A DNA stretch of 64,000 bases from Achromobacter xylosoxidans (GCF_014490035.1 NZ_CP061008.1:6634001-6698000); one strand, 5' to 3'; shown: positions 39,062 to 49,449, counted from the stretch's first letter. The notes: a model not told the origin generated them from the sequence alone. A program made the numbers and translations.

Positions 39062-40068
39062 GCACGCTCGAACTCGATACCCCGCTGCCGCGCGTACGCG
39101 CGGACCTGCGCCCTGTCCTCCTGGTGCTGGCCCTGGCCGCGCTGGCCCTACCCCTGGTCGGATCCTTCTCCACCTGGGTCACCCTGACCCTGGCGGGGCT
39201 GGCCATGGGCATGATCATCTTCATCGTGGCCTCGGGCATGACGCTGGTGTTCGGCCTGATGGACGTGCTGAACTTCGGCCACGGCCTCTTCATCGCCATC
39301 GGCGCGTACATGGCCGCGACCGTGCTGGGCGCCATGGCCGACTGGACGCAGTCGGGCAGCCTGTGGATCAACCTGGGCGCGGTACTGCCCGCCATGATCG
39401 TCGGCATGCTGGTCGCGGGCGCCGTGGGCCTGGCGTTCGAACGCATCATCGTGCGGCCCGTCTATGGCCAGCATCTGAAGCAGATCCTCATCACCATGGG
39501 CGGCATGATCATCGGCGAAGAGATCATCAAGATGCTGTGGGGTCCCCAGACGATTTCGCTGCCGCTGCCCGAGGCGCTGCGCGGCGCGTTCCTGCTGGGC
39601 GATGCCGCCATCGAGAAGTTCCGCATCGTCGCCCTGCTGACGGGCCTGCTGGTACTAGGCGGCATGCTGTGGCTGCTCAACCGCACAAAACTGGGCCTCC
39701 TGATCCGCGCCGGCGTCGAGGACCGCGAGATGGTGGAAAGCCTGGGCTACCGCATCCGTCATCTGTTCGTCGGCGTGTTCGTGGCCGGCTCGATGCTGGC
39801 GGGACTGGGCGGCGTGCTGTGGGGCATGTACCAACAATCGGTCGTGCCTCAGCTGGGCGCGCAGGTCAACGTGCTGATCTTCATCGTCATCATGATCGGC
39901 GGCCTGGGCTCCACCGTGGGCTGCCTGATCGGCGCGCTGCTGGTCGGACTGATGGCCAACTACACCGGCTTCCTCCTGCCCAAGGCCGCCCTGTTTTCGA
40001 ACATCGCGCTGATGGTCGCCATATTGCTGTGGCGTCCGCAGGGCGTGTATCCGGTCACGAATCGCTAG
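39058..40068 (+). CDS. Branched-chain-type ABC transporter permease (LivH-like)
   Basis: A 336-residue permease with about eight to nine membrane helices. The LivH motif MTLVFGLMDVLNFGHGLFIA and the cytoplasmic loop RTKLGLLIRAGVEDREMVES are visible. A hydrophilic N-terminal segment of ~20 residues precedes the first helix. It is coupled to the LivF-like ATPase by ATGA overlap. Confidence 0.92.
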   Translation: MSTLELDTPLPRVRADLRPVLLVLALAALALPLVGSFSTWVTLTLAGLAMGMIIFIVASGMTLVFGLMDVLNFGHGLFIAIGAYMAATVLGAMADWTQSGSLWINLGAVLPAMIVGMLVAGAVGLAFERIIVRPVYGQHLKQILITMGGMIIGEEIIKMLWGPQTISLPLPEALRGAFLLGDAAIEKFRIVALLTGLLVLGGMLWLLNRTKLGLLIRAGVEDREMVESLGYRIRHLFVGVFVAGSMLAGLGGVLWGMYQQSVVPQLGAQVNVLIFIVIMIGGLGSTVGCLIGALLVGLMANYTGFLLPKAALFSNIALMVAILLWRPQGVYPVTNR

Positions 40069-40079
40069 GAACCGCCGAC

Positions 40080-41147
40080 ATGTCCGTACGCCTGCTTTCC
40101 GGCGACCCTCCGCGCAGCACGCTGCTGGCCATGGCGCTGATCGCCATCGTGGCCCTGCTGGCCGCCGCGCCCTTTCTGTTTCCCGGCCCCAAATCGCTGG
40201 CGGTGGCCGCGAAGATCCTGGTGTTCGTGATCCTGGTCGCCAGCTATGACCTGCTGCTGGGCTACACCGGCATCGTCAGCTTCGCGCACACCATGTTCTT
40301 CGGCATCGGCGCGTATGGCGTGGCGATCGCCAGCATCCGCATGGAACCGGGTTGGACCGCGGTGTTCGCAGGCTTGGGCGGCGGCCTGGTGGTTTCACTG
40401 GCCTTCGCCCTGCTGATCGGCCTGGCCAGCCTGCGCGTGCGCGCGATCTTCTACGCCATGATCACGCTGGCCGTCGCCGCGGCGTTCCAGACGCTGGTGT
40501 CGCAATTGTCCGATCTGACGGGTGGCGAGGATGGCCTGAACTTCAAGGTGCCGCAGATGCTGCGGCCGGCCTTCCGGCCTTTCTCGGAGCAGATCTTCGG
40601 CGTGACGGTGGACGGCCGCGTCATCACCTATTACCTGATCGCCGTGGTCTGCGTGGTGCTGTTCCTGCTGTTGCTGCGCATCGTCAATTCGCCGTTCGGC
40701 CGGGTGCTGCAGGCCATACGCGAGAACCCGTTCCGCGCCGAAGCCGTCGGCTACCGCACGGTGCTGTACCGCAGCCTGTCAAATCTGCTGGCCGCAGCCT
40801 TCGCCACGCTGGCGGGCGCCATGTACGCGCTCTGGCTGCGCTACAACGGACCGGATACCTCGCTGTCGTTCGAGATCATGCTCAACATCCTGCTGATGCT
40901 GGTGATCGGCGGCATGGGCACCATGTACGGCGCCGTGGTGGGCGCCAGCCTGTTCGTGTTCGCGCAGAGCTATCTGCAAGATGGCCTGCACGTGATCCAC
41001 GACGCGGTGTCGGGCGTGGCGCCGTTGGCGCTGCTGTTCGAGCCGGACCGGTGGCTGCTATGGCTGGGGATCTTGTTCGTGGTGTCGGTGTATTACTTCC
41101 CTACCGGGATTGCGGGCCGGCTGCGGGAACTGGCGGCGCGGCGCTAG
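40080..41147 (+). CDS. Branched-chain-type ABC transporter permease (LivM-like)
   Basis: A 355-residue permease. I place the start at the ATG at 40080 (MSVRLLSGDPPRSTLLAMAL), preceded by AGGA and just after the LivH stop; a frame reading back to 39363 overlaps LivH for 700 bases and is an artefact. LLGYTGIVSFAHTMFFGIGA and the loop NSPFGRVLQAIRENPFRAEA are typical of LivM. Unlike the other importer in this window, LivM here is not fused to LivG. It is the last gene of the operon. Confidence 0.92.
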   Translation: MSVRLLSGDPPRSTLLAMALIAIVALLAAAPFLFPGPKSLAVAAKILVFVILVASYDLLLGYTGIVSFAHTMFFGIGAYGVAIASIRMEPGWTAVFAGLGGGLVVSLAFALLIGLASLRVRAIFYAMITLAVAAAFQTLVSQLSDLTGGEDGLNFKVPQMLRPAFRPFSEQIFGVTVDGRVITYYLIAVVCVVLFLLLLRIVNSPFGRVLQAIRENPFRAEAVGYRTVLYRSLSNLLAAAFATLAGAMYALWLRYNGPDTSLSFEIMLNILLMLVIGGMGTMYGAVVGASLFVFAQSYLQDGLHVIHDAVSGVAPLALLFEPDRWLLWLGILFVVSVYYFPTGIAGRLRELAARR

Positions 41148-41255
41148 TCGCGCGGTTTCCCGATCTCCCGTCAAAGCGCTACATCCCCGCGGCGGGGCCA
41201 GGCGAAAGCAGTGTGGCAATACGCCTACGCCTGGTTGCCCTGTCACTGCGGAGTG

Positions 41256-41786
41256 CTATTTCACACGGCTGCGCACATCATCCAGACTGCGCTTCACATC
41301 ATCCAGGCGCCGTTGCAGATCTTCGATGTTGCGGCTGCTGGAATCCGAATTGCTGTTGAGCTGCGATACGCTGCGCGACAGTTTTTCCAACTCATTCTTC
41401 TGACTGTCGGCGCTGCGAGCCAGCTTGTCCAGATCGCTGCGCTGACCATCGCTGCTACGACCGCCATCGCCTTGTTTACGCTCTAGCGCGGAGAGCTTCT
41501 GCGCCTGCTCCTCCAGCTTGCGGTTGAGCTCCTCGTTCTTGCGTCGCAACTCAGTCAGCGCGTCGGCCTGTTCGCTCAGCTGGCGGGTCAGCTTGTCGAC
41601 TTCCATGCCGGTGCTTACCCGACCGTTATGGCCGACAACAAGCATGCTCTCGCTAAACGGCCTCTCCACGACGAAGTCCTTCAATTGCACGTTGTTGCGA
41701 TCGGCCCGCGCCGCCGGCGTAGCCGATAGCGCCAGCACCGATGCGCAACCGCAAGCGGCCATGAACTTGCCCACAGATCCACCCAT
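41256..41786 (-). CDS. Secreted coiled-coil protein of unknown function
   Basis: A 176-residue protein I do not recognise. A signal peptide (GKFMAACGCASVLALSATPA) with cleavage near ARA is followed by a short region (LKDFVVERPFSESMLVVGHN) and a long heptad-rich segment from about residue 62 to the end, broken by a Gly/Ser patch. The last part (NIEDLQRRLDDVKRSLDDV) is strongly coiled coil. The family is probably periplasmic. It lies in the block between the ribosomal operons, 145 bases downstream of a second protein of similar design. GGAG stands upstream of the start. Confidence 0.7.
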   Translation of the reverse strand: MGGSVGKFMAACGCASVLALSATPAARADRNNVQLKDFVVERPFSESMLVVGHNGRVSTGMEVDKLTRQLSEQADALTELRRKNEELNRKLEEQAQKLSALERKQGDGGRSSDGQRSDLDKLARSADSQKNELEKLSRSVSQLNSNSDSSSRNIEDLQRRLDDVKRSLDDVRSRVK

Positions 41787-41931
41787 GTTTCGTGCTCCAG
41801 CTGACGGAAACTCGGAAACGCGAAATGCGTACCCGCGAGAGTTGTAACAGGCACATCAGGAGCGGGGAATCCCCCGCGCGCGGACAGTTGCTACGCTGCG
41901 TTTCAGAAGAAATGGTGGATGGCGCGATCGA

Positions 41932-42450
41932 TCAGCGGGCCGGTTCGCGAAGCGCGTCGGCGTTGCGCAGCAATCCATCAACCCGCCGCTGCATATCGTC
42001 GACCTGGCGCCGCGCATCTGCGGTGCCGTCCGACCTAGAACCCGCCGGCGCTGGCGCCAGTTTGGGCATGGCCGGGACTGGAAGGTCGACCGAATTTCGA
42101 TTCAGCGGAATTCTGCCCGAAGGCTCTGAACGATCTTTCGGCGGCTGACCTAGCAACCGCTCCAGCGCCTGCAGTTGCAACCGCTGCTCATCGAGCGCGC
42201 GCTCCTGTCTCGCGAGCGCCAATTCATCTGCGTCCTGAGTGCCAAAGATGAGCGCATGGTCGCGTGATTCCGACGGTAGCCCCACGCGCTGATCGGGGCC
42301 AGCGGTGAGGACGTCGCGGCCTCGGACTTCGGGCACCACAGCGGCAGGCGCGGCGGGCCCCACGGCCGGTTGCGCCAAGGCAGGAAACACGAACAGGCCC
42401 AGGCAGCAGGCCACGGCGCCCATCAGCGCGGATCTCGGAACATACTTCAT
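41932..42450 (-). CDS. Secreted protein of unknown function with short coiled coils
   Basis: A 172-residue protein I do not recognise. A signal peptide ends near FPALAQ. A Pro/Ala/Val-rich stretch, a helical region rich in Glu, Arg, Gln and Leu (residues ~75-100), a Pro-rich linker and a final helix (RRQVDDMQRRVDGLLRNADA) follow. The layout mirrors the neighbouring 176-residue protein. No strong ribosome site is seen. It is the first gene after the S10-operon terminator and shares that strand. Confidence 0.65.
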   Translation of the reverse strand: MKYVPRSALMGAVACCLGLFVFPALAQPAVGPAAPAAVVPEVRGRDVLTAGPDQRVGLPSESRDHALIFGTQDADELALARQERALDEQRLQLQALERLLGQPPKDRSEPSGRIPLNRNSVDLPVPAMPKLAPAPAGSRSDGTADARRQVDDMQRRVDGLLRNADALREPAR

Positions 42451-42509
42451 GTCTTTGTCATCTATCCCGAAGTACGTGGTTGCGGGCGTCGGAGAGGACG
42501 CGCTGGACG

Positions 42510-42542
42510 AAAAAAAACGGCAAGGGTTTGATCCCTTGCCGT
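42510..42542 (-). terminator. Intrinsic terminator of the S10 operon (after rpsQ)
   Basis: ACGGCAAGGG and CCCTTGCCGT (42517-42526 and 42533-42542) form a ten-base perfect stem with a six-base loop. On the minus strand it is followed by a T-tract of about eight. It stands 41 bases after rpsQ and separates the S10 genes from the inserted block and from rplN. Confidence 0.9.
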
Positions 42543-42583
42543 CTTATATCAGAACGGCGCGCCGTTCCGATGTACTGCTTTAC

Positions 42584-42865
42584 TTAGATGATACGTGCGG
42601 CTTCAACCAGACGCACCACGCGCCACGACTTCGAGCGCGAGATGGGACGGCCTTCAGCGATTTCAACCGTATCGCCTTCGTTGTACTGGTTCGATTCATC
42701 GTGCGCCTTGTACTTCGCGGAACGCATGATGATCTTGCCGAAGATGGGGTGCTTGACGCGGCGCTCAACGAGCACGACGACAGTCTTGTCCATCTTGTTG
42801 CTGACGACCTTGCCAACCAGCGTGCGCTGGCGCTTGGCCACTTGGGTGTTTTGAGTTTCGCTCAT
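42584..42865 (-). CDS. rpsQ: 30S ribosomal protein S17
   Basis: A 93-residue S17, an early-binding 16S rRNA protein. [20 protein letters not shown] and [20 protein letters not shown] match the OB-fold family. It is the last gene of the S10 segment here; a terminator follows, and the expected next gene, rplN, is 11 kb further on. Confidence 0.98.
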   Translation of the reverse strand: MSETQNTQVAKRQRTLVGKVVSNKMDKTVVVLVERRVKHPIFGKIIMRSAKYKAHDESNQYNEGDTVEIAEGRPISRSKSWRVVRLVEAARII

Positions 42866-42867
42866 CT

Positions 42868-43059
42868 TTATTTCCCTGCCTTCTCGGTCAGCAAGGTACG
42901 AACGCGCGCGATGTCGCGACGCACGTTGCGCAGCTGGCTGGTGTTGGCCAGTTGCTGCGTGGCCTTCTGCATACGCAGACCGAATTGTGCCTTCAGCAGG
43001 CTTTCGAGCTCTTTGCCGAGCTCGGCGGCATCTTTCGAACGGAGTTCGCTAGCTTTCAT
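42868..43059 (-). CDS. rpmC: 50S ribosomal protein L29
   Basis: A 63-residue two-helix protein at the exit tunnel, where it helps dock trigger factor and [23 protein letters not shown] is the conserved start. It is two bases from rpsQ. Confidence 0.98.
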
Positions 43060-43070
43060 GTTAGTACTCC

Positions 43071-43487
43071 TTAAGCACCGATATGACGCGCGACGAACGT
43101 AGTCGAAATCGGCAGCTTGGCAGCGGCCAGGCGGAAAGCTTCACGCGCGAGCTCTTCGCTAACCCCTTCCATTTCGTAGAGCACCTTGCCGGGCTGAATT
43201 TCAGCGACCCAGTACTCCGGGTTGCCCTTACCGTTACCCATACGGACTTCGGCAGGCTTCTGCGAGATGGGCTTATCCGGGAAAATGCGAATCCAGATGC
43301 GGCCGCCACGCTTGATGTGACGATTGATGGCACGACGAGCAGCTTCGATCTGGCGAGCGGTCAGACGGCCACGGCCGGTGGCCTTCAGACCGAATTCGCC
43401 GAACGACACGTGGGTACCACGGGTCGCCAGACCGGTGTTGCGGCCCTTCTGCTCTTTGCGATACTTTCTGCGAGAGGGTTGCAGCAT
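43071..43487 (-). CDS. rplP: 50S ribosomal protein L16
   Basis: A 138-residue L16 near the A-site tRNA elbow and the peptidyl-transferase centre. [20 protein letters not shown] and [20 protein letters not shown] are diagnostic. It follows rpsC by two bases. Confidence 0.98.
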
Positions 43488-43489
43488 GG

Positions 43490-44284
43490 TTATTCTCCTT
43501 CAGGCGCCGGAGCAGCGTCCGCCTTGCGGGGACCACCACGACCACGACCACCCGGACGACCGGTGCGAGCACCGTCCGGACGATCACCACGCGGAGCGCG
43601 GCGCGGACGACGTTCTTCTTCGCGCGGGGCAGCGGTTTCCGGCGGCAATTCGCCGTTGGCCAGCATGTCGCCCTTGTAGACCCAGACCTTGATGCCGATC
43701 ACGCCATAGGTCGTGTGGGCTTCGGAGGTGCCGTAGTCGATGTTGGCCTTCAGGGTGTGCAGCGGCACACGGCCTTCGCGATACCACTCGGTGCGAGCAA
43801 TTTCGATACCGTTCAGACGGCCCGAGCTCATGATCTTGATGCCTTGGGCACCCAGACGCATGGCGTTCTGCATCGCGCGCTTCATGGCGCGACGGAACAT
43901 GATGCGCTTCTCGAGCTGTTGCGAGATCGAGTCGGCGATCAGTTGAGCATCGGTTTCCGGCTTGCGGATTTCTTCGATGTTGACGTGCACGGGCACGCCC
44001 ATCAGGCGCTGCAGATCAGCCTTCAGGCTTTCGATGTCTTCGCCGCGCTTGCCGATCACCACGCCCGGACGAGCCGAGTAGACGGTGATGCGGGCATTCT
44101 TGGCGGGACGCTCGATGATCACGCGACCGACGGAGGCGCTCTTGAGCTTCTTCTTCAGGTACTCGCGAACGCGAATGTCTTCGGCCAGCATCGAGCCGAA
44201 GGCCTTGTCGTCGGCGAACCAACGCGAGGACCAATTACGGGTGACCGCGAGACGGAACCCAGTGGGGTGAATTTTCTGACCCAT
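43490..44284 (-). CDS. rpsC: 30S ribosomal protein S3 with Arg/Gly-rich tail
   Basis: A 264-residue S3 at the mRNA entry channel. It has the KH domain ([20 protein letters not shown]) and the S3 C-domain ([20 protein letters not shown]). The last ~45 residues form an Arg/Gly/Pro-rich tail ([15 protein letters not shown] is one part) not present in the 233-residue E. coli protein. Such tails occur in other betaproteobacteria. The tail may bind RNA, but its role is not known. Confidence 0.97.
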   Translation of the reverse strand: MGQKIHPTGFRLAVTRNWSSRWFADDKAFGSMLAEDIRVREYLKKKLKSASVGRVIIERPAKNARITVYSARPGVVIGKRGEDIESLKADLQRLMGVPVHVNIEEIRKPETDAQLIADSISQQLEKRIMFRRAMKRAMQNAMRLGAQGIKIMSSGRLNGIEIARTEWYREGRVPLHTLKANIDYGTSEAHTTYGVIGIKVWVYKGDMLANGELPPETAAPREEERRPRRAPRGDRPDGARTGRPGGRGRGGPRKADAAPAPEGE

Positions 44285-44293
44285 CGTGACTCC

Positions 44294-44623
44294 TTAAGCT
44301 CCGACCTTGACCGTGATGTGGCAGGTCTGCTTCTCGATACGGTTGCCGCGGCCCTTGGCGCGAGCGGAGAAGCGCTTCATCGACTGAGCCTTGTCCACGA
44401 AGATCGTGGTGACTTTCAGTTCGTCGATGTCGGCGCCGTCATTGTGCTCGGCGTTGGCGATGGCGGATTCGACAGCCTTCTTCAGGATGGCGGCCGCCTT
44501 CTTCGGCGAGAAGGTGAGGATGTTCAGCGCTTGCGAGACGGACTTGCCGCGGATCAGGTCCGCAACCAGTCGGGTCTTTTGAGCGGAGATGTGAACCCCA
44601 CGGATAATGGCAGTAGTTTCCAT
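44294..44623 (-). CDS. rplV: 50S ribosomal protein L22
   Basis: A 109-residue L22 whose beta hairpin lines the exit tunnel and can affect macrolide sensitivity. [20 protein letters not shown] and the hairpin segment [20 protein letters not shown] look normal. It lies between rpsS and rpsC. Confidence 0.98.
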   Translation of the reverse strand: METTAIIRGVHISAQKTRLVADLIRGKSVSQALNILTFSPKKAAAILKKAVESAIANAEHNDGADIDELKVTTIFVDKAQSMKRFSARAKGRGNRIEKQTCHITVKVGA

Positions 44624-44626
44624 CGC

Positions 44627-44902
44627 TTACCTCTTCGCCTTCTTGTCCGCGGCGTGACCCTTGAACGTACGGGTCAGCGCGAACTCGCCCAGCTTGTGAC
44701 CGACCATGTTCTCGTTGATGTAAACGGGAACGTGCTGCTTGCCGTTGTGCACAGCGATCGTCAGACCGATGAACTCGGGCAGGATCGTGGAGCGACGCGA
44801 CCAGGTCTTGATCGGCTTCTTGTCTTTGCCCGCGACGGCCGTGTCCACCTTTTTGATCAGGTGAGCATCGACAAACGGGCCTTTCTTGATCGAACGTGAC
44901 AT
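44627..44902 (-). CDS. rpsS: 30S ribosomal protein S19
   Basis: A 91-residue S19 in the 30S head. [20 protein letters not shown] and the [20 protein letters not shown] segment are diagnostic. It lies between rplB and rplV with 12- and three-base gaps. Confidence 0.98.
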   Translation of the reverse strand: MSRSIKKGPFVDAHLIKKVDTAVAGKDKKPIKTWSRRSTILPEFIGLTIAVHNGKQHVPVYINENMVGHKLGEFALTRTFKGHAADKKAKR

Positions 44903-44914
44903 AGTGTTCGCCTC

Positions 44915-45742
44915 TTACTTGCGCTTGCGCCGTTGGACGATCATATTGTTCGTCCGCTTGTTGCGACGGGTCTTGAAACCCTTCGCCGGAGTGCCCCACG
45001 GGCTGACCGGTTCGCGTGCTTCGCCGGTACGGCCTTCGCCGCCACCGTGCGGGTGATCCACCGGGTTCATGGCAACGCCACGAACCGTCGGGCGGACACC
45101 GCGCCAACGCATTGCACCGGCCTTGCCGATTTGGCGCAGGCTGTGTTCTTCGTTACCGACTTCACCGATGGTGGCGCGGCATTCGATGTGCACACGGCGG
45201 ACTTCACCCGAGCGCAGACGCACTTGAGCGTAGATGCCTTCGCGAGCCAGCAGGACGGCGGAAGCGCCGGCCGAACGGACCATCTGAGCACCCTTGCCAG
45301 GCAGCATTTCGACGCAGTGAATCGTCGTACCCACCGGGATGTTGCGGATCGGCAGCGTGTTGCCAGCGCGGATCGGGGCTTCGACGCCCGACAGCAGCGT
45401 GGCGCCAACTTCCAGACCGCGCGGAGCGATGATGTAACGACGTTCGCCGTCGGCGTAGCACAGCAGAGCGATGTGCGCCGTACGGTTGGGGTCATATTCC
45501 AGACGCTCGACCTTTGCCGGGATGCCATCCTTGTCGCGACGGAAGTCGACGACGCGGTAGTGCTGCTTGTGGCCACCGCCACGATGACGGATCGTGATGT
45601 GACCGTTGTTGTTACGGCCAGAACCACGGGTCTTCTTTTCCAGCAGCGGCGCGTAGGGCTCACCCTTGTGCAGGTTCGGGCTGACAACCTTCACCATGCC
45701 ACGGCGGCCAGCCGAAGTCGGCTTAACTTTTACGAGGGCCAT
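44915..45742 (-). CDS. rplB: 50S ribosomal protein L2
   Basis: A 275-residue L2, one of the most conserved 23S rRNA binders, needed for subunit joining. The C-terminal [16 protein letters not shown] motif holds the conserved His close to the peptidyl-transferase centre. It directly abuts rplW. Confidence 0.98.
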   Translation of the reverse strand: MALVKVKPTSAGRRGMVKVVSPNLHKGEPYAPLLEKKTRGSGRNNNGHITIRHRGGGHKQHYRVVDFRRDKDGIPAKVERLEYDPNRTAHIALLCYADGERRYIIAPRGLEVGATLLSGVEAPIRAGNTLPIRNIPVGTTIHCVEMLPGKGAQMVRSAGASAVLLAREGIYAQVRLRSGEVRRVHIECRATIGEVGNEEHSLRQIGKAGAMRWRGVRPTVRGVAMNPVDHPHGGGEGRTGEAREPVSPWGTPAKGFKTRRNKRTNNMIVQRRKRK

Positions 45743-46039
45743 TTACTTCACCTCCGCAAAGTCGATTTCCTGGCCGTCCTTGAGCGACACGTAAGCCTTG
45801 CGCTCATTGCGACGACGGCCAACGAATCGGCCAAAGCGCTTGACTTTGCCCTTACGGTTGAGGACCTGCACGGACTCGACCTGCACCTTGAAGAGCAGTT
45901 CGACGGCAGCCTTGATTTCCGGCTTGGTAGCGTCAGCCACGACACGGAAAGCGACTTGCTGATTCTTCTCGGCAACGAAGGTGGCCTTTTCGGTCACGAT
46001 CGGGGCCAGAATGACTTGCATCAAGCGTTCAGCGTTCAT
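45743..46039 (-). CDS. rplW: 50S ribosomal protein L23
   Basis: A 98-residue L23 at the exit tunnel, the main docking site for trigger factor and [23 protein letters not shown] matches the family, and the surface Glu region after it is present. It overlaps rplD by four bases. Confidence 0.97.
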   Translation of the reverse strand: MNAERLMQVILAPIVTEKATFVAEKNQQVAFRVVADATKPEIKAAVELLFKVQVESVQVLNRKGKVKRFGRFVGRRRNERKAYVSLKDGQEIDFAEVK

Positions 46040-46656
46040 CCCAGCATCTCCTCGAGTTGAGCGATGGCCGGCTTGGTGATCAGCACTTTCTTGTAGTGGA
46101 CCAGCGACAACGGATCGGCATAACGGGGCTCGACAACAGCAACGTGCGGCAGGTTGCGGGTGGCGAGGTAAACATTTTCATCAACGCTGTCGGTGATGAT
46201 CAGGACCGAGTCCAGGCCCAGGCTCTTCAGCTTGGCAGCTGCGTCCTTGGTCTTGGGCGATGCCAGATCAAACGATTCGACGACGGCGATGCGGTCTTCG
46301 CGAGCGAGCTGCGACAGGATCGAACGGATCCCGGCGCGGTACATCTTCTTGTTGACCTTCTGGCTGAAGTTCTCTTCGGGCGAGTTCGGGAAAATCCGAC
46401 CACCGCCACGCCACAGCGGCGACGAAGTCATACCAGCGCGTGCGCGGCCGGTACCCTTCTGGCGCCAGGGCTTCTTGGTCGAGTGCTTGACTTCAGTGCG
46501 ATCCTTCTGAGCGCGGTTACCCGAACGGGCGTTGGCTTGGAAAGCCACCACGATCTGATGAATCAGCGCTTCGTTGAAGTCACGGCCGAAGATGGTGTCG
46601 GGTGCGCTGAACGTAGCAGCGGCCTGACCTTGGTCGTTCAGGAGCTTGAGATCCAT
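46036..46656 (-). CDS. rplD: 50S ribosomal protein L4
   Basis: A 206-residue L4. The extended tunnel loop contains [20 protein letters not shown]. In E. coli L4 also represses the S10 operon by binding its leader. Here a candidate structured leader lies upstream of rplC rather than rpsJ (47351-47498), so the same control may act there. Confidence 0.98.
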   Translation of the reverse strand: MDLKLLNDQGQAAATFSAPDTIFGRDFNEALIHQIVVAFQANARSGNRAQKDRTEVKHSTKKPWRQKGTGRARAGMTSSPLWRGGGRIFPNSPEENFSQKVNKKMYRAGIRSILSQLAREDRIAVVESFDLASPKTKDAAAKLKSLGLDSVLIITDSVDENVYLATRNLPHVAVVEPRYADPLSLVHYKKVLITKPAIAQLEEMLG

Positions 46657-46660
46657 TTAC

Positions 46661-47350
46661 TTACGCTCCCTTCTTGGCCGGGGCCTTGATGGCCGGGCGC
46701 ACGACGATGTCGGCGCCAGCGTGGCCGGGGACAGCGCCCTTGACCAGCAGCAGGCCGCGCTCAACGTCAACGCGAACGACGTCGAGGTTTTGAACGGTGC
46801 GGGTGACATCACCCAGGTGACCGGCCATGCGCTTACCCGGGAAAATACGGCCCGGATCTTGAGCTTGACCAATCGAGCCCGGGACGCGGTGCGAACGGGA
46901 GTTACCGTGCGACGCGCGTTGCGAACCGAAGTTGTGACGCTTGATGGTACCGGCGAAGCCTTTACCAATGGTGGTGCCCGTGACGTCGACCTGTTGGCCG
47001 GCTTCGAACACCGATTCCACGGCGATCACGGAACCGGCCGCAAATTCAGCGGCGCGAGCGGGATCAAGGCGGAATTCTTTGAGGATGCTACCGGCTTCAG
47101 CGCCGGCTTTGGCGTAGTGGCCCGTTTGCGGCTGAGCCACACGCGAGGCACGACGAGTGCCATAAGCCACCTGGATCGCGGCGTAGCCGTCGGTTTCCAG
47201 CGACTTAACTTGGGTCACGCGGTTGTTCGACACGTCCAGCACGGTCACCGGGATGGATTCACCTTCCTCGGTAAAAATGCGGGTCATGCCGACCTTGCGA
47301 CCCACCAGCCCCAGCCGGTGAGCGGCGGGCGTGGGTGTCGAATTCGACAT
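46661..47350 (-). CDS. rplC: 50S ribosomal protein L3
   Basis: A 229-residue L3. I start at the ATG at 47350 ([20 protein letters not shown]), which has GGAG six bases upstream; a longer frame to 47506 would run 52 residues into the leader and is rejected. [20 protein letters not shown] is the conserved segment reaching the peptidyl-transferase centre. It is the first gene of its transcript, being cut off from rpsJ by a terminator and preceded by its own promoter. Confidence 0.97.
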   Translation of the reverse strand: MSNSTPTPAAHRLGLVGRKVGMTRIFTEEGESIPVTVLDVSNNRVTQVKSLETDGYAAIQVAYGTRRASRVAQPQTGHYAKAGAEAGSILKEFRLDPARAAEFAAGSVIAVESVFEAGQQVDVTGTTIGKGFAGTIKRHNFGSQRASHGNSRSHRVPGSIGQAQDPGRIFPGKRMAGHLGDVTRTVQNLDVVRVDVERGLLLVKGAVPGHAGADIVVRPAIKAPAKKGA

Positions 47351-47504
47351 CGTTTTCTCCATTCCCGACTGCGATTGGTCGGGGCTAATCAGGCAAAAGG
47401 TAACGGCCTTTGCCCTACGACTATGTTCAACCTGGTACGAATTCCGGCGGGGGCCGCCTTTCTTTTTCCCATAGTTGCTCTTGCCACAAAATGGCAAGCT
47501 TCGC

Positions 47505-47534
47505 ATATTAGCACGTTTTTTCCAGTGGACACAA
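47505..47534 (-). promoter_or_regulatory. Promoter of rplC and the rest of the S10 operon
   Basis: On the minus strand a -35 TTGTGT (47529-47534) and a -10 TAATAT (47505-47510) are 18 bases apart. The -10 region is markedly AT-rich compared with its surroundings, and the leader hairpin begins at the expected start site. Confidence 0.55.
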
Positions 47535-47714
47535 GCACTTAGCGCGCTTCGGCGCCACCGCAGAGGGTAAATCCACCACAGCTTGTGTAGCTTGGTGATA
47601 TTGGCGGCACTGGCCGGGGCTGAATGCGGTAGTGAGCGCCTGCTAACTAAATCTGGAAAAGGGTTTGACTACCCTGCCCGCTCAGGGGGCAGGTGTCGCG
47701 CCAGAAACGCGACC

Positions 47715-47751
47715 AAAACAAAATGGCCGCACTCCCGAGGAATGCGGCCAT
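47715..47751 (-). terminator. Intrinsic terminator after rpsJ
   Basis: ATGGCCGCA (47723-47731) pairs with TGCGGCCAT (47743-47751) across an 11-base loop. On the minus strand the stem is followed by TTTTGTTTT. It lies 45 bases after the rpsJ stop and should end the rpsL-rpsG-fusA-tuf-rpsJ transcript. Confidence 0.85.
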
Positions 47752-47795
47752 CTTTATTTCGTGCCTGCCGGCGAAGGTAGCAGGCTCGAAGCGCT

Positions 47796-48107
47796 TTACT
47801 GCAGCGCGATTTCGACGTCGACGCCGGCCGGCAGGTCCAGACGCATCAGGGCGTCAACGGTCTTGTCGGTGGGATCAACGATGTCCATCAGACGCTGGTG
47901 CGTACGGATTTCGAACTGGTCGCGCGAGGTCTTGTTGACGTGCGGCGAACGCAGGACGTCGTAGCGACGGATACGCGTGGGCAGCGGCACCGGACCGCGG
48001 ACAACAGCGCCGGTACGCTTGGCGGTATCGACGATTTCAGCGGCCGATTGATCGATCAGCTTGTAATCGAAGGCTTTCAAGCGGATACGGATCTTTTGGT
48101 TTTTCAT
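47796..48107 (-). CDS. rpsJ: 30S ribosomal protein S10 (NusE)
   Basis: A 103-residue S10, also the transcription antitermination factor Nus[21 protein letters not shown] and the [20 protein letters not shown] loop are conserved. Here it is the last gene of the str transcript, after tuf, and is separated from the S10 genes by a terminator. In E. coli it heads the S10 operon. Confidence 0.98.
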   Translation of the reverse strand: MKNQKIRIRLKAFDYKLIDQSAAEIVDTAKRTGAVVRGPVPLPTRIRRYDVLRSPHVNKTSRDQFEIRTHQRLMDIVDPTDKTVDALMRLDLPAGVDVEIALQ

Positions 48108-48182
48108 GGCGTTTCCTAAAGAACGAGAGGCGAAGGCGACGAGGCCGCCCTCGCTGGTTGTGTGCTGCTTAAGTGATCCGAA

Positions 48183-49373
<1,191 letters not shown>

Positions 49374-49412
49374 GATCTCTATCCTTTGACTTTCAAGGAA
49401 ATTTCGATATTT

Positions 49413-49440
49413 GCCGCGCCGCCTTTTGGGCGGACGCGGC
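49413..49440 (-). other. GC hairpin between fusA and tuf
   Basis: GCCGCGCCGCC and GGCGGACGCGGC form a long GC stem with a single-base bulge around a TTTTG loop. It lies nine bases after the fusA stop and lacks a T-tract. It may slow decay, act in processing, or weakly attenuate between fusA and tuf. Confidence 0.5.
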
Positions 49441-49449
49441 GAGGGTTAT

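Larger units (their letters stand above)
47351..47795 (-). promoter_or_regulatory. rpsJ-rplC spacer: terminator, promoter and structured leader (445 bases)
   Basis: No gene is visible in this spacer. In the transcribed direction it holds the terminator after rpsJ (47715-47751), a stretch with a free GC hairpin (47673-47693), the promoter at 47505-47534, and a leader of about 150 bases. The leader has three stem-loops: CTTGCCA/TGGCAAG (47480-47498) at the 5' end, GGCAAAGG/CCTTTTGCC (47392-47414) in the middle, and CCCGAC/GTCGGG (47364-47383) just before the ribosome site. The last one could gate translation of rplC. Confidence 0.6.
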
